A stretch of 32,747 bases of DNA from Rothia sp. (in: high G+C Gram-positive bacteria) (GTDB lineage: Bacteria > Actinomycetota > Actinomycetes > Actinomycetales > Micrococcaceae), in NCBI RefSeq assembly GCF_015265375.1, contig NZ_JABZXW010000020.1:1-32747 (forward strand), given 5' to 3'. This document shows positions 15,957 to 24,552 of this stretch, piece after piece (position 1 is the first letter of the stretch; each line of letters starts with the position of its first letter). Position numbers and translations under genes: made by a program. Under the pieces are notes generated by a model. The model did no database searches and was not told the DNA's origin. It saw nothing but the letters and a program-made list of their open reading frames with translations.

Positions 15957-17027
15957 ATGTCTACTTTTTCCTCTCGTCGCGCCCTCATTAAGGGTGCGGC
16001 AGCACTAACAGTCGCCGGCGCGTTGGGCGCACACCACGCCGGTGAGCAGGGCGCTCAGGCTGCCACCTTGGACGTTAAGACTACTCCGCTGACCTTCAAG
16101 GTTACCGAGGCGTCGTTTGATATTAGCGGCTTCAACCTCAGCTACGAGATTACCGGCCTGCAGGCTGTGCTTGATACCGGTCTGTACACCCCGTACATTG
16201 AGGTTGGCTACTACACCAAGGAGAAGGGCTTCACCCAGTTCTATTTCTTCTCTCTTGAGCCGAAGAAGCGCATCGAGAATGATGTCTACATTAGGCATCA
16301 CGTCATTGATTCTGAGATCACCGGTGGCCCGAATGGAAACTACGGGGTTCGCTTGTCTCTTCGTCCGCGCCGTCAGCAGTACACCATTCTGCGCACTCTT
16401 GAAGTTCGCCCCAAGATTGACACGGAGTTCGCGTGGGCACCTTTCATTGTGGACATTGATATGGATGGCGAGTACGCCCCCGATATCTACAGGTCATGTA
16501 AGGCAAAGGTTCTGCTGCTCGATAAGGAACGTTGCTTCTACCCTAAGCGTGCGGTGACCCGCGGCGACCTGATGGATGCAATCTACCGAGGCGCCCGCTC
16601 GCCGAAGGTGAAGCTTCCTGCGCGTTCTCCTTTCCCGGATTTGTCCCCGAAGGATGAGCGTTACCCGGCGTATATTTGGGCGTATCAGAACGGTCTGACT
16701 TCCGGCTGGTCTGACGGTAAGATGCACCCGGAGGCGGTGGCTAGCCGCGCTACGATGGCTGCGTTCTTCTACCGTTACTTTATGCTTACCCCCGGTCGTC
16801 GTTCTTATTGGTTCCGTCCCACTACCCCGCAGGATATGAAGCCGGGTGCCCCGTTCTTCACCGAGTCGGTGTGGTTGCACTCGTCGGTGAATATCGATAC
16901 GAGCTATCACTATAAGAGCAAGGATTTCCGTCCGACCAAGACTGCTACCCGCGAGGAGCTGGCTCGTGTCTTGTCAATGCTCGACATGCTTGACACCATC
17001 CCCAACAGCCCCTATATCGATGACTAA
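15957..17027 (+). CDS. SLH-1: Tat-exported SLH-domain protein
   Basis: Exported surface protein of unknown function, the first of seven SLH genes. 356 aa. The N-terminus MSTFSSRRALIKGAAAL matches the Tat motif S-R-R-x-L-I-K followed by a weakly hydrophobic stretch, with likely cleavage after AQA or AQAA near residue 35. A single Ig-like beta-rich domain (about 38-150) follows. Then come SLH-type repeats: a first half with AVTRGDLMDAIYRGARSPKV (about 199), a full repeat SPFPDLSPKDERYPAYIWAY to MAAFFYRY (about 222-280), and a last one with ATREELARVLSML (about 325-340). SLH repeats usually bind cell-wall polysaccharide. Unlike its neighbours it keeps a TRxE-like motif in the last repeat. GGGA lies about eight bases before the ATG. 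Confidence 0.8.
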   Translation: MSTFSSRRALIKGAAALTVAGALGAHHAGEQGAQAATLDVKTTPLTFKVTEASFDISGFNLSYEITGLQAVLDTGLYTPYIEVGYYTKEKGFTQFYFFSLEPKKRIENDVYIRHHVIDSEITGGPNGNYGVRLSLRPRRQQYTILRTLEVRPKIDTEFAWAPFIVDIDMDGEYAPDIYRSCKAKVLLLDKERCFYPKRAVTRGDLMDAIYRGARSPKVKLPARSPFPDLSPKDERYPAYIWAYQNGLTSGWSDGKMHPEAVASRATMAAFFYRYFMLTPGRRSYWFRPTTPQDMKPGAPFFTESVWLHSSVNIDTSYHYKSKDFRPTKTATREELARVLSMLDMLDTIPNSPYIDD

Positions 17028-17521
17028 GATTCGGCAGGTGCCTTGAACCGGGTGGTTGAGCCCGCGTGTTTTAGCTTGGGTTGACCTCTGCGAACAGCAG
17101 CTGAAGATAGTGGCCTATAGCCTATAGAAGGGGCGGTGAGAGTTTTTCTTTCACCGCCCCTTTTCGTGTGCCCGTTTTCTAGTGCGGGCGCTGTTAGGCA
17201 CCGTTTTTAGTGATGGTTATGTATCCAATTTTTGCCTCTCTATTGTGTGGTCTTTTGGGGGTTTGAGCTTTATCTAAAACCGGGGCGTAATTTTTGAATT
17301 TTTTGTCTTATAACTCTCATCGGCATGTTTTTCTCGTGTTTTCATTGATTGTTTAAGACGCGGGTTGGTAGGCTGAAATTGCACTTCAGCATGCCGCCGC
17401 TACGGCTCCTCTACGATATGGATTCGGGGCGAGTTCGGTGCGGTGGACTGTCACTCATTTATCCTCTCAACTTCTTTTCTCATTCGCCCTCTTTCATGCA
17501 GAAAATTCAGATTGGATAATG
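17028..17521. other. Intergenic region upstream of SLH-2
   Basis: 494 bases without a gene. It contains the SLH-1 terminator (17128-17164), preceded by a GCCTATA direct repeat, and AT-rich sequence to about 17360. A hairpin GCTGAA/TTCAGC (17372-17390) resembles the post-gene hairpins of later array members. A pyrimidine-rich leader (about 17450-17500) precedes the start. Confidence 0.5.
17128..17164 (+). terminator. Intrinsic terminator after SLH-1
   Basis: AAGGGGCGGTGA (17128-17139) pairs with TCACCGCCCCTT (17151-17162), followed by TT. Strong 12-bp stem. Confidence 0.88.
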
Positions 17522-20500
17522 ATGTCCTCATTCTTTAAACCGCCCCATGGTACACACCGAAAAGTTGTGGGTGTTTCCCTGGCGTTGGGCTTGACTCCGC
17601 TGCTGGCTTTGACGCCGGTGGCGGCTCAGGCGGCGCCCGCCTCCCCCGCCCAGCAGGCAGATACGCAGCAGACAGGCAAGCAGCAGGCAGCACTTCAAGC
17701 AGCACCCGTACAGAATGCGCCCGCGCAGGGTGATAAGCAGGATGCACCCCTGCCGACCCTACGCGTGACCAGCGGAACCCTCGACATTCTCCACGGCGGC
17801 ACCGTCCACGTGGAGGGTACCGGGCTGACCCCCGAGTTCTTGGCGCATCATGAGCTACGTAGCCTCACGATTGCCCCGAAGGGCTCTTCAACCTACGCTA
17901 ACCCCTACCAAAAGGTCGATCACCGCGGCCTTATCTTTGACGCCCCGAAACCGGCTGCTGACGGCAGTTTCAGCGATGACCTGACGGTTCCGGCGAATAG
18001 CCTGCCGGCGAACCTGGAGTACGAGGTCATTCTGACCTACCGCCCCGTAGACGATGCCCACCCCTACGCGTGGAACACTGAGGACCGCGTCCGTACGGCG
18101 CTGCCGGTGGAGTTCAACCTCCCGAAGGCTGTCCTTCCCTCCATCACCTATGATGTTTCGGCTATTTCTGAGGAGCAGATTGCTTCCGGTCAGCCGGTTG
18201 AGGTGACGTTGACGGGTACCGGTTTTCAGGATGTCAGCTCCGTGAAGTTCACCTTGTCCGAGCATGATGAGCAGGGAAAGGTCACGAACGATAATGTGGC
18301 TTCGCTTGGTGAACTGAAGGCACCGGATACGGAAGAGAATCAGCGCATTTTCAAGGGCCTGATTCCTAACGGCTATTTCCAGAAAAAGGTCACTATCCCC
18401 GCGGGAGTTTTGAAGTCCGGTAAGGGGTATTCCCTGGGTGTTTCCGGTGTAGAAACCCACGGGTGGAATAAGCTGACGCGCAAGTTCCCCTTCGTTCCTG
18501 TGGGTAATAGCCCTGCGCGCATGGCGTATCAGGATAATTCGTTCAGGAATACCCTGCCGAAGGTATCTGTTGCCGCGCAGGATTTTGATCCCGGTCAGGA
18601 CCGCGTCTATAAGGTAACTATTTCTAATATTTCCCCCGAGGTTGACCTGGGGTACTACCTTGACTCTGTGTCGATTTATAACGCTACCTCTGGTGAGCAG
18701 GGATATTTTGCGAGGAATGATGTAGCGGGTCAATACTATAAGCGTGACGAGCTGGTAACCCGCAACGCTGACGGCACTCTGACCGTGGAGGTTGAGTATA
18801 AGGTTCACGGTGATTCCTACAATAGGCCTTCTTCTCGCGGTTCGATGGCTGAAGTGCGTGTGGTGTTCTCGGATTCTCAGTATTCGTACGGTAGCCATAA
18901 GTTCACGGTGAGCGCGCAGCTTCCGATGGCCCCTCCTGCCGCTGATGCTGTTGATTGGGAGAACCCGGCGAATGTTAAGTTGAAGGTCGATTCGGGAACC
19001 CTCAATATTTCTCAGGGTGGCACGGTGTCGGTGACGACTTCCCCGTTGAGCGCCGAGTTCCGTAAGAAGTACACTTTCCACGAGCTGGCTCTGGTGGAGC
19101 GCGGGTCGGTGTACGTGTATGCGGAACACAATATTTATGCGCCTCTCGACGAGTACGGCGGGATGCTCAAGGATCTGGATCATCAGGTGCGGGAGAACCC
19201 GGACGGTAGCCTCACCTACACGTTTAAGGTTCCCCCGCAGTACGTTGAGGCTGCCGACGGTGAGCTCTTCGATGTAGTGATGACCTACTACCCGTTGGAT
19301 GAAGCTGAGCCGGAACCTTCGAGTAGGTCCAACCGTTTGTATGCCCGCGCCCATATTGATGTGGTTCAGGATGCGCAACCGACCCGTGGGACCTACACCT
19401 TCAGTCAATCCGCTATCGATGACCCGTGGAAGGATACGACGCTGCGGGTTGAGGGACGCCATATCCTCTCCCAGGCTAGTGAAATGGTTGGTAATGATTG
19501 GCCGGTCATCGCTATCTATGAGGCTGACCCTGCAACGGGAAAGATGGTGGGTGAGCCTGTGTTCACTCAGCGGGATGACTACACGTACTACGGGGTTAAC
19601 ACCAGGTGGTTCCGCAATAACTATTTCAGTGCGGAGCTGAAGATTCCTGCGGGTACGTTGAAGCCGGGCAAGCTCTACTTTATTGGTATGTATGGGAACG
19701 GGTTGCCTTACCCCGGCATGGAAGATTCTCCGGGTTCTATGCTGAATGATGTTGCCGAGTTCCTTCCGGTGCATTCTCCCGAGCAGGAGTCCGCGGGGCC
19801 CACACTGCACCTTGGGTCGGTGGGCCTGAACCCGTACGCGCAGACGAACTTGTTTACGGCACGCGCTACCGGGCTCTTTGCGCCGGGTGAAGGATCGTAC
19901 CGCCTCTCAGTGCAGCATGTTGATGAGCAGGGGCGTTTGACCGGTCAGACGGTGTTCCAGCAGGCGATTCCGGCTGACCTCATCAAGGATGGCAGGGTGG
20001 AGCTGAATCTGACGATCGCTCAGCAGCTGAGCTATTCGGGTGCTTATCGTCTGGTCTTGGAGAAGGTCACCCCCGGTAAGGATGGTGCCGGCGAGTCGGT
20101 GGAGCAGCTTGCTTTCGAGGATATTCCTCTGAAGCTGACGCGTGAGGGTGAGTTGCAGGCTGCTGAGCAGTGGTTTGCTGATCGTGATATTTTGCCTAAT
20201 CCTTCGCCGATGTCCTGGCATAGCGGTATGACGCGCCACGATGTGACGGTGTCGCTGTACCGATTGGCTGGTTCCCCGAAGGTTGAGCTGCCTGCTTTTA
20301 GCCCGTACGCGGATGTGGCAACGAACGACCCGGACTACGCCGCGTACATTTGGGCTCGTCAGAAGGGTATTACCTTCGGCTGGGCGGACGGCAAGTTCCA
20401 CCCGGAGGCGAAGCTTTCGACCCCGTCGACGGTGGCGTTCATGTACAGGTACCAGAAGGCGATGGGTCAGGTCACGCCGAAGGCGCCGACCTCTGCCTCG

Positions 20501-20746
20501 TTGCCGCGTAGCTTGTCTGTGCCGGGTAACCAGGATGCGCCTCGGAGTGCTAGCGGCTGGCAGCATAAGGTTCGTCAGGGTAGCGCTTTTTGGCGTGAGG
20601 CTCAGTGGGCTGTTGATCACCGCATGTGGGGTTACCGCGTTGATGGGGAATACGTCTATGAGGACTTTGATAGGTCTTTCGTTTCCTCTGGTGATTTGAA
20701 GTTGATGCTGTACCGCTTGGCGCACGGCGGCAGCCACCTCAAGTAG
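17522..20746 (+). CDS. SLH-2: large Sec-exported SLH protein with six modules
   Basis: Surface protein, 1074 aa. Aligning the starts of SLH-2 to SLH-6 shows MSSxx as the common beginning, so I take the second of two adjacent ATGs (17522). The Sec signal ends near AQA/AP (residue 37), and a Gln/Ala/Pro-rich linker runs to about 75. Six beta-rich modules follow: M1 (about 76-200, RVTSGTLDILHGGTVHVEGTG), M2 (203-330), M3 (332-472), then M1', M2', M3' (484-871). The second triplet repeats the layout of the first, so the unit is duplicated. The SLH region (876-1074) has MTRHDVTVSLYRLAGSPKVE, the full SPYADV repeat and a divergent third repeat ending HGGSHLK. No LPXTG or transmembrane tail; anchoring must be through SLH. 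Functions such as S-layer, adhesin or matrix are inference. Confidence 0.82.
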   Translation: MSSFFKPPHGTHRKVVGVSLALGLTPLLALTPVAAQAAPASPAQQADTQQTGKQQAALQAAPVQNAPAQGDKQDAPLPTLRVTSGTLDILHGGTVHVEGTGLTPEFLAHHELRSLTIAPKGSSTYANPYQKVDHRGLIFDAPKPAADGSFSDDLTVPANSLPANLEYEVILTYRPVDDAHPYAWNTEDRVRTALPVEFNLPKAVLPSITYDVSAISEEQIASGQPVEVTLTGTGFQDVSSVKFTLSEHDEQGKVTNDNVASLGELKAPDTEENQRIFKGLIPNGYFQKKVTIPAGVLKSGKGYSLGVSGVETHGWNKLTRKFPFVPVGNSPARMAYQDNSFRNTLPKVSVAAQDFDPGQDRVYKVTISNISPEVDLGYYLDSVSIYNATSGEQGYFARNDVAGQYYKRDELVTRNADGTLTVEVEYKVHGDSYNRPSSRGSMAEVRVVFSDSQYSYGSHKFTVSAQLPMAPPAADAVDWENPANVKLKVDSGTLNISQGGTVSVTTSPLSAEFRKKYTFHELALVERGSVYVYAEHNIYAPLDEYGGMLKDLDHQVRENPDGSLTYTFKVPPQYVEAADGELFDVVMTYYPLDEAEPEPSSRSNRLYARAHIDVVQDAQPTRGTYTFSQSAIDDPWKDTTLRVEGRHILSQASEMVGNDWPVIAIYEADPATGKMVGEPVFTQRDDYTYYGVNTRWFRNNYFSAELKIPAGTLKPGKLYFIGMYGNGLPYPGMEDSPGSMLNDVAEFLPVHSPEQESAGPTLHLGSVGLNPYAQTNLFTARATGLFAPGEGSYRLSVQHVDEQGRLTGQTVFQQAIPADLIKDGRVELNLTIAQQLSYSGAYRLVLEKVTPGKDGAGESVEQLAFEDIPLKLTREGELQAAEQWFADRDILPNPSPMSWHSGMTRHDVTVSLYRLAGSPKVELPAFSPYADVATNDPDYAAYIWARQKGITFGWADGKFHPEAKLSTPSTVAFMYRYQKAMGQVTPKAPTSASLPRSLSVPGNQDAPRSASGWQHKVRQGSAFWREAQWAVDHRMWGYRVDGEYVYEDFDRSFVSSGDLKLMLYRLAHGGSHLK

Positions 20747-20771
20747 CGCCGGGTCGTGGTGAGTGAGGTAA

Positions 20772-20834
20772 CCGGTGGGCTGGGATGCTCGACGTAGTTC
20801 GACTTTTCAGCCTGCCGGTGCCACCCCGGTTTTT
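20772..20834 (+). terminator. Hairpin after SLH-2
   Basis: CCGGTGGGCTG (20772-20782) pairs with CAGCCTGCCGG (20808-20818), with two G-U pairs and a small inner TCGA stem. A T-run follows at 20830-20834. It is homologous to the hairpins after SLH-3 and SLH-4. Confidence 0.6.
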
Positions 20835-20896
20835 CTTCCCTGCCTCTGCGAGTTCTTTTGCCTAGCACCAGGCTTTACGGGGCTACTTCTCCTCTG

Positions 20897-20910
20897 TTTT
20901 TTTGGGGGGG
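20897..20910 (+). repeat. T7G7 homopolymer tract upstream of SLH-3
   Basis: Seven T then seven G about 90 bases before the SLH-3 start. The aligned position before SLH-4 has only GTTCGGGG. Such tracts are prone to slippage. Confidence 0.8.
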
Positions 20911-20970
20911 TCTTTTCAGGCTTTATCCGCTCAACTTTTTCACTCACTTCATCTACTCACTCGTTTCAAT

Positions 20971-20981
20971 CACCGTATAAA
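20971..20981 (+). promoter_or_regulatory. Array motif and -10-like box before SLH-3
   Basis: CACCGTATAAA lies 30 bases before the SLH-3 start. CACCG plus an A/T-rich box recurs 26-32 bases upstream of SLH-4 (CACCGTACAGT, 24522), SLH-5 (several copies) and SLH-6 (CACCGATAAAA, 29443). This makes TATAAA a likely -10. No conserved -35 was found. Confidence 0.45.
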
Positions 20982-21000
20982 TTTTGTAGATGGGATAATG

Positions 21001-24000
21001 ATGTCTTCATTCTTCACACCACGAGGCGCCCGGCGCTGTTCCACCTCTCCGCGCCACCCGGCAAGCGCCCGTGCGCTCAGCCTGTCGTTGCTGCTGGGTT
21101 TGAGCCCGCTTGCCGGTATCACCCCGGCGGCACTAGCTGTGCCCGAAAACCCGGCACAACCGGCACAGGTTGCACCTGCTCAGGCAGACCCGGAACAGGC
21201 GACCCCCGCCTCCCCCGCTGTAGCTTTGAACCAGCGCCAGACAGAAAACCAGCAGAATCCTGTAGCCCAGGGCGAGCAGACCAGTTCGCTACCGACTTTG
21301 CGTGTCACCAGTGGCACGTTAAAAATTGAGACTGGCGGCACGGTGCATGTTGAAGGCACCGGCTTCACTCCCGAGTTCTTGGCGCACCATGAGCTGCGTA
21401 GCCTCATTATTGCCCCCAAGGGTTCCTCTACCTATGTCGGTCCTTACCAGGAGCCCACATACCAGGGGCCGCGCTTTGACGTTCCGGCGCCTGCAGCAGA
21501 CGGAACTTTCAGCGCCGACTTGGAAGTATCCTCCAACGGCATACCTGCGGGCATGGAGTACGAAGTTATCTTGACCTACCGTCCGCTGGATGACGCACAC
21601 CCCTATCAGTGGAGCACTGAGGACCGTATTCGCACAACACTCGCCGTGACGAGTAATTTCCCGCAGTCTGCTTTGCCTTCTATTACCTATGATGTGGATT
21701 CTATTTCTGAGGAGCAGATTAATTCCGGAAAACCAATTGAAATCAATATGACGGGTTCGGGTTTTGACGGGATGAATAAGCTGCGTTTCACCCTTGTGGA
21801 AATCGACCCGAATAATCCTGAAAGTTATCATCGTTATTTAGATTTCGAGGATTTAGTTCCTGCAGATTCTCCGTACTTGAAGCGGGTTTTTCATGGTCTG
21901 ATTCCTAACGGTCGTTTTCAGCGTAAGATTACGATTCCTGCCGGTTTTTTAAAGCCTGGTAAGGGGTATTATCTGAGCGTGGTTGGATCTTATCCCTCTG
22001 GGGTTGATTCTTCTCCCTTCGGAATTAACGCTATAGCGCGCGATTTCCCCTTCATTCCTGTGGGTAAGAACCCCGCGAAAATGCCTTACCAGAGCAATAC
22101 GTACCGCAATACTCTTCCGAAGGTTTCACTGTCTCCTCAGACGCTTGATCCATACCATGCAGGGAAATATAAAGTTACTATTTCTAACATTTCCCCGGAA
22201 GTTGATTTGGGGTATTACGTCAAATCCGTCGACATTTATAGTAAAACCGCTCGAAAGACTATCGTCGGAATTACTGACATTCCTTACTTTGATTATGACA
22301 TTATTGTTGTCCGTAACCCTGACGGTACCCGCACCGTAGAACTTGAAATTGACTCTGCAGTCATCAAGGAGTTGCAGAATGTGTACCTTGGTTCTGAGGC
22401 AGAGCTGAGGGTAGCTTTCTCAGATTCTCTTTATCAGAAGGGTAATCACATTTTTACGGTCACTGCGCCCGTGCAGCTGGCTGCTCCTCCGACCCCGATA
22501 AATCCTCCCGCATCTGATGAAGTGCGTTTGAGTGTCACTTCAGGTACCCTCAATATTTCTGAGGGCGGCGCTGTCTCTGTGACGACTGCACCGCTGAGTG
22601 CTGAGTTCCGCAAGAAGTACACGCTCTTCGAGTTCGGCATTGTGGAGCGAGGGAAGGACTACGAGTGGTCAAGCTACGGCAGTAAGCTACCTGAAGCCCA
22701 GTACGGTAAGAGAGTCGCTACCCTTCGAAATCAGGGGAAGGTTCATGAAAACCCTGATGGAAGCATTACGTTCACCTTTGATGTTCGCAAGCAAATCTTT
22801 GATGTACCCGAGGGCACTCTCTTCGATGTCGTGTTGACGTTCTACCCGTCGGATGAAGCTGAGCCGGATTTGCGTTGGGAGTCGACAGACCGCCGTCTTA
22901 CGGCACGAGCTTCTCTGCCGGTAGTGCGTGACCCTGAGCCTGTTCAGCCAACGTACCGCTACAGCATTTCGGCGATCGATAAGCCGTGGCAGGATACCAC
23001 TCTGACGGTTGAGGGCTACCATATCCTCGATCCTCATGCGGTAGGCGGTCATGAATCGGTTGCATACCTCACCCTCTACGAGGCTGACCCGGCCACCGGA
23101 AAGATTATGGGACGCCCTGTTTTCTCCGACATAATTCCGCTGACAAGTTGCGGACAACTTTGCGGCGGATTCCATAATCGTTACTTCAGCACGGAGATGA
23201 CGATTCCGGCGGGTACGTTGAAGCCGGGCAGGCTCTATATGATTGGCATCTACGGTTCTAATCTGCCTCGTCCTGGCGAGGAGGAGTACAGCGGTAGCCT
23301 ACTGACCAGTGTCGCTGAGTTCCTTCCCGTGCGGTCTACGCAGCCTAACCCTGACCAGCCTGTAGCGCGTCCGGACTTGTACATTCTGAATAAGCGCATC
23401 AGCCCGTACGAGGATATGAATACCCTCACCGCCCGAGTCTCGAATCTTCCGAAGCTTACCGTTGGTCATTACCGTTTCTCGGTTCAGGCAACGGATGATT
23501 CTGGCGAGCCAACCGGCGAGAAGGCCCTGGAACAGGTCATTCCTGCTGAGCGCCTTCAGAATGGTTCTACGGATGAGAAGCTGAATATTCCCGGTAGCGC
23601 TCTGAATTATGAGGGGTCTTACAGGGTTGTTCTGGAGAAGGTAACCCCCGGCAAAGACGGTGCCGCAGATACGGTCGAGCAGGTCACTTCTGAGGGCCTT
23701 GAGCTTTTTGTAAGCTACACTGCGGAGCAGGAAGCGGCTGTTGAGTGGGTTAAACAGCAGGTTCTTCTGGATGAGCATAAGGCTGTGCTGAGTCGCCGCG
23801 ATGTCACGGTGGCGCTGTACCGTCTTGCGGGCGCACCTCATGTTGAGCTGCCTGCAACCAGCCCTTATGCGGATGTAGCCCCGGATGATCCAGACTATGC
23901 CGCGTACATTTGGGCTCGTCAGAAGGGTATTACGTTCGGTTGGGTCGATGGTAAGTTCCACCCGGAGGCGAACCTTTCGATTGCCTCGACGGTGGCGTTC

Positions 24001-24336
24001 CTGTACAGGTACCAACGAGCGCTAACCCCTGCGTCTTCGCCGGAGTCGAGCAGTTTGCCGTCTTCGCCTGTACCGAAGAGCGATACGTCAGATAGCAGTA
24101 ATGTACCGGAGGAGTCTCCCACACGGGATTCACGTTCGCGGGTGCACTGGCCCGAGTATGAGCGTATGGATACTGCATTCTGGCGGGAATCATTGTGGGC
24201 TACCCAGCAGATTATCTGGGGATACGCAGAATATTATCGAGGCCACGGTGAGAATTTCAGCTTGGATACTGTTTCCTCTTGGCAGTTCTCACTGATGCTC
24301 TACCGTATGACGCACGGCGGTAGCCACCTCAAGTAG
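21001..24336 (+). CDS. SLH-3: largest SLH protein, six modules
   Basis: Surface protein, 1111 aa, closest in plan to SLH-2. The start is the second ATG of an ATG-ATG pair (21001). A signal peptide (about 1-46, SLSLLLGLSPLAGITPAALA) is followed by a Pro/Ala/Gln linker to about 95. Modules M1 (97-222), M2 (226-355), M3 (361-492), M1' (508-646), M2' (651-780) and M3' (790-906) repeat one three-module unit twice. The SLH region (908-1111) has LSRRDVTVALYRLAGAPHVE, SPYADVAPDDPDYAAYIWAR, and a degenerate third repeat ending HGGSHLK. Its leader and signal region share 50- and 57-base identical blocks with SLH-4. Two Cys in M2' (SCGQLC) may form a local disulfide. A T7G7 tract upstream could vary expression. 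Confidence 0.82.
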   Translation: MSSFFTPRGARRCSTSPRHPASARALSLSLLLGLSPLAGITPAALAVPENPAQPAQVAPAQADPEQATPASPAVALNQRQTENQQNPVAQGEQTSSLPTLRVTSGTLKIETGGTVHVEGTGFTPEFLAHHELRSLIIAPKGSSTYVGPYQEPTYQGPRFDVPAPAADGTFSADLEVSSNGIPAGMEYEVILTYRPLDDAHPYQWSTEDRIRTTLAVTSNFPQSALPSITYDVDSISEEQINSGKPIEINMTGSGFDGMNKLRFTLVEIDPNNPESYHRYLDFEDLVPADSPYLKRVFHGLIPNGRFQRKITIPAGFLKPGKGYYLSVVGSYPSGVDSSPFGINAIARDFPFIPVGKNPAKMPYQSNTYRNTLPKVSLSPQTLDPYHAGKYKVTISNISPEVDLGYYVKSVDIYSKTARKTIVGITDIPYFDYDIIVVRNPDGTRTVELEIDSAVIKELQNVYLGSEAELRVAFSDSLYQKGNHIFTVTAPVQLAAPPTPINPPASDEVRLSVTSGTLNISEGGAVSVTTAPLSAEFRKKYTLFEFGIVERGKDYEWSSYGSKLPEAQYGKRVATLRNQGKVHENPDGSITFTFDVRKQIFDVPEGTLFDVVLTFYPSDEAEPDLRWESTDRRLTARASLPVVRDPEPVQPTYRYSISAIDKPWQDTTLTVEGYHILDPHAVGGHESVAYLTLYEADPATGKIMGRPVFSDIIPLTSCGQLCGGFHNRYFSTEMTIPAGTLKPGRLYMIGIYGSNLPRPGEEEYSGSLLTSVAEFLPVRSTQPNPDQPVARPDLYILNKRISPYEDMNTLTARVSNLPKLTVGHYRFSVQATDDSGEPTGEKALEQVIPAERLQNGSTDEKLNIPGSALNYEGSYRVVLEKVTPGKDGAADTVEQVTSEGLELFVSYTAEQEAAVEWVKQQVLLDEHKAVLSRRDVTVALYRLAGAPHVELPATSPYADVAPDDPDYAAYIWARQKGITFGWVDGKFHPEANLSIASTVAFLYRYQRALTPASSPESSSLPSSPVPKSDTSDSSNVPEESPTRDSRSRVHWPEYERMDTAFWRESLWATQQIIWGYAEYYRGHGENFSLDTVSSWQFSLMLYRMTHGGSHLK

Positions 24337-24362
24337 CACCCGGTCGTGGTGAGGGATACCCT

Positions 24363-24403
24363 GTGGGCTGGAATGTTCGGATTAGTTCGGCTTTTCAGCC
24401 CAC
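24363..24403 (+). terminator. Hairpin after SLH-3
   Basis: GTGGGCTG (24363-24370) pairs with CAGCCCAC (24396-24403). It is homologous to the hairpin after SLH-2 but lacks a clear T-run, so termination may be partial and SLH-4 partly read through. Confidence 0.45.
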
Positions 24404-24521
24404 CGGTGCAGCCCTTTCTATTCGCCTCTCCAGGATGCTTCTTCTCCCCTGTTCGGGGTTTTCTTTTCACGCTTTATCCGCTCGACTTCTTCACTCGCTT
24501 CATCTACTCGCTCGCTTCATT

Positions 24522-24532
24522 CACCGTACAGT
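24522..24532 (+). promoter_or_regulatory. Array motif and -10-like box before SLH-4
   Basis: CACCGTACAGT, 31 bases before the SLH-4 start, aligned with CACCGTATAAA before SLH-3. TACAGT is a plausible -10. Confidence 0.4.
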
Positions 24533-24552
24533 TTTTTGTAGATGGGATAATG

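Noticed and set aside
17888..19810. Long minus-strand reading frame (640 codons) opposite SLH-2
   Set aside because: It mirrors the codon structure of SLH-2, has no recognisable domain, no ribosome site, and the plus-strand protein has clear paralogues.
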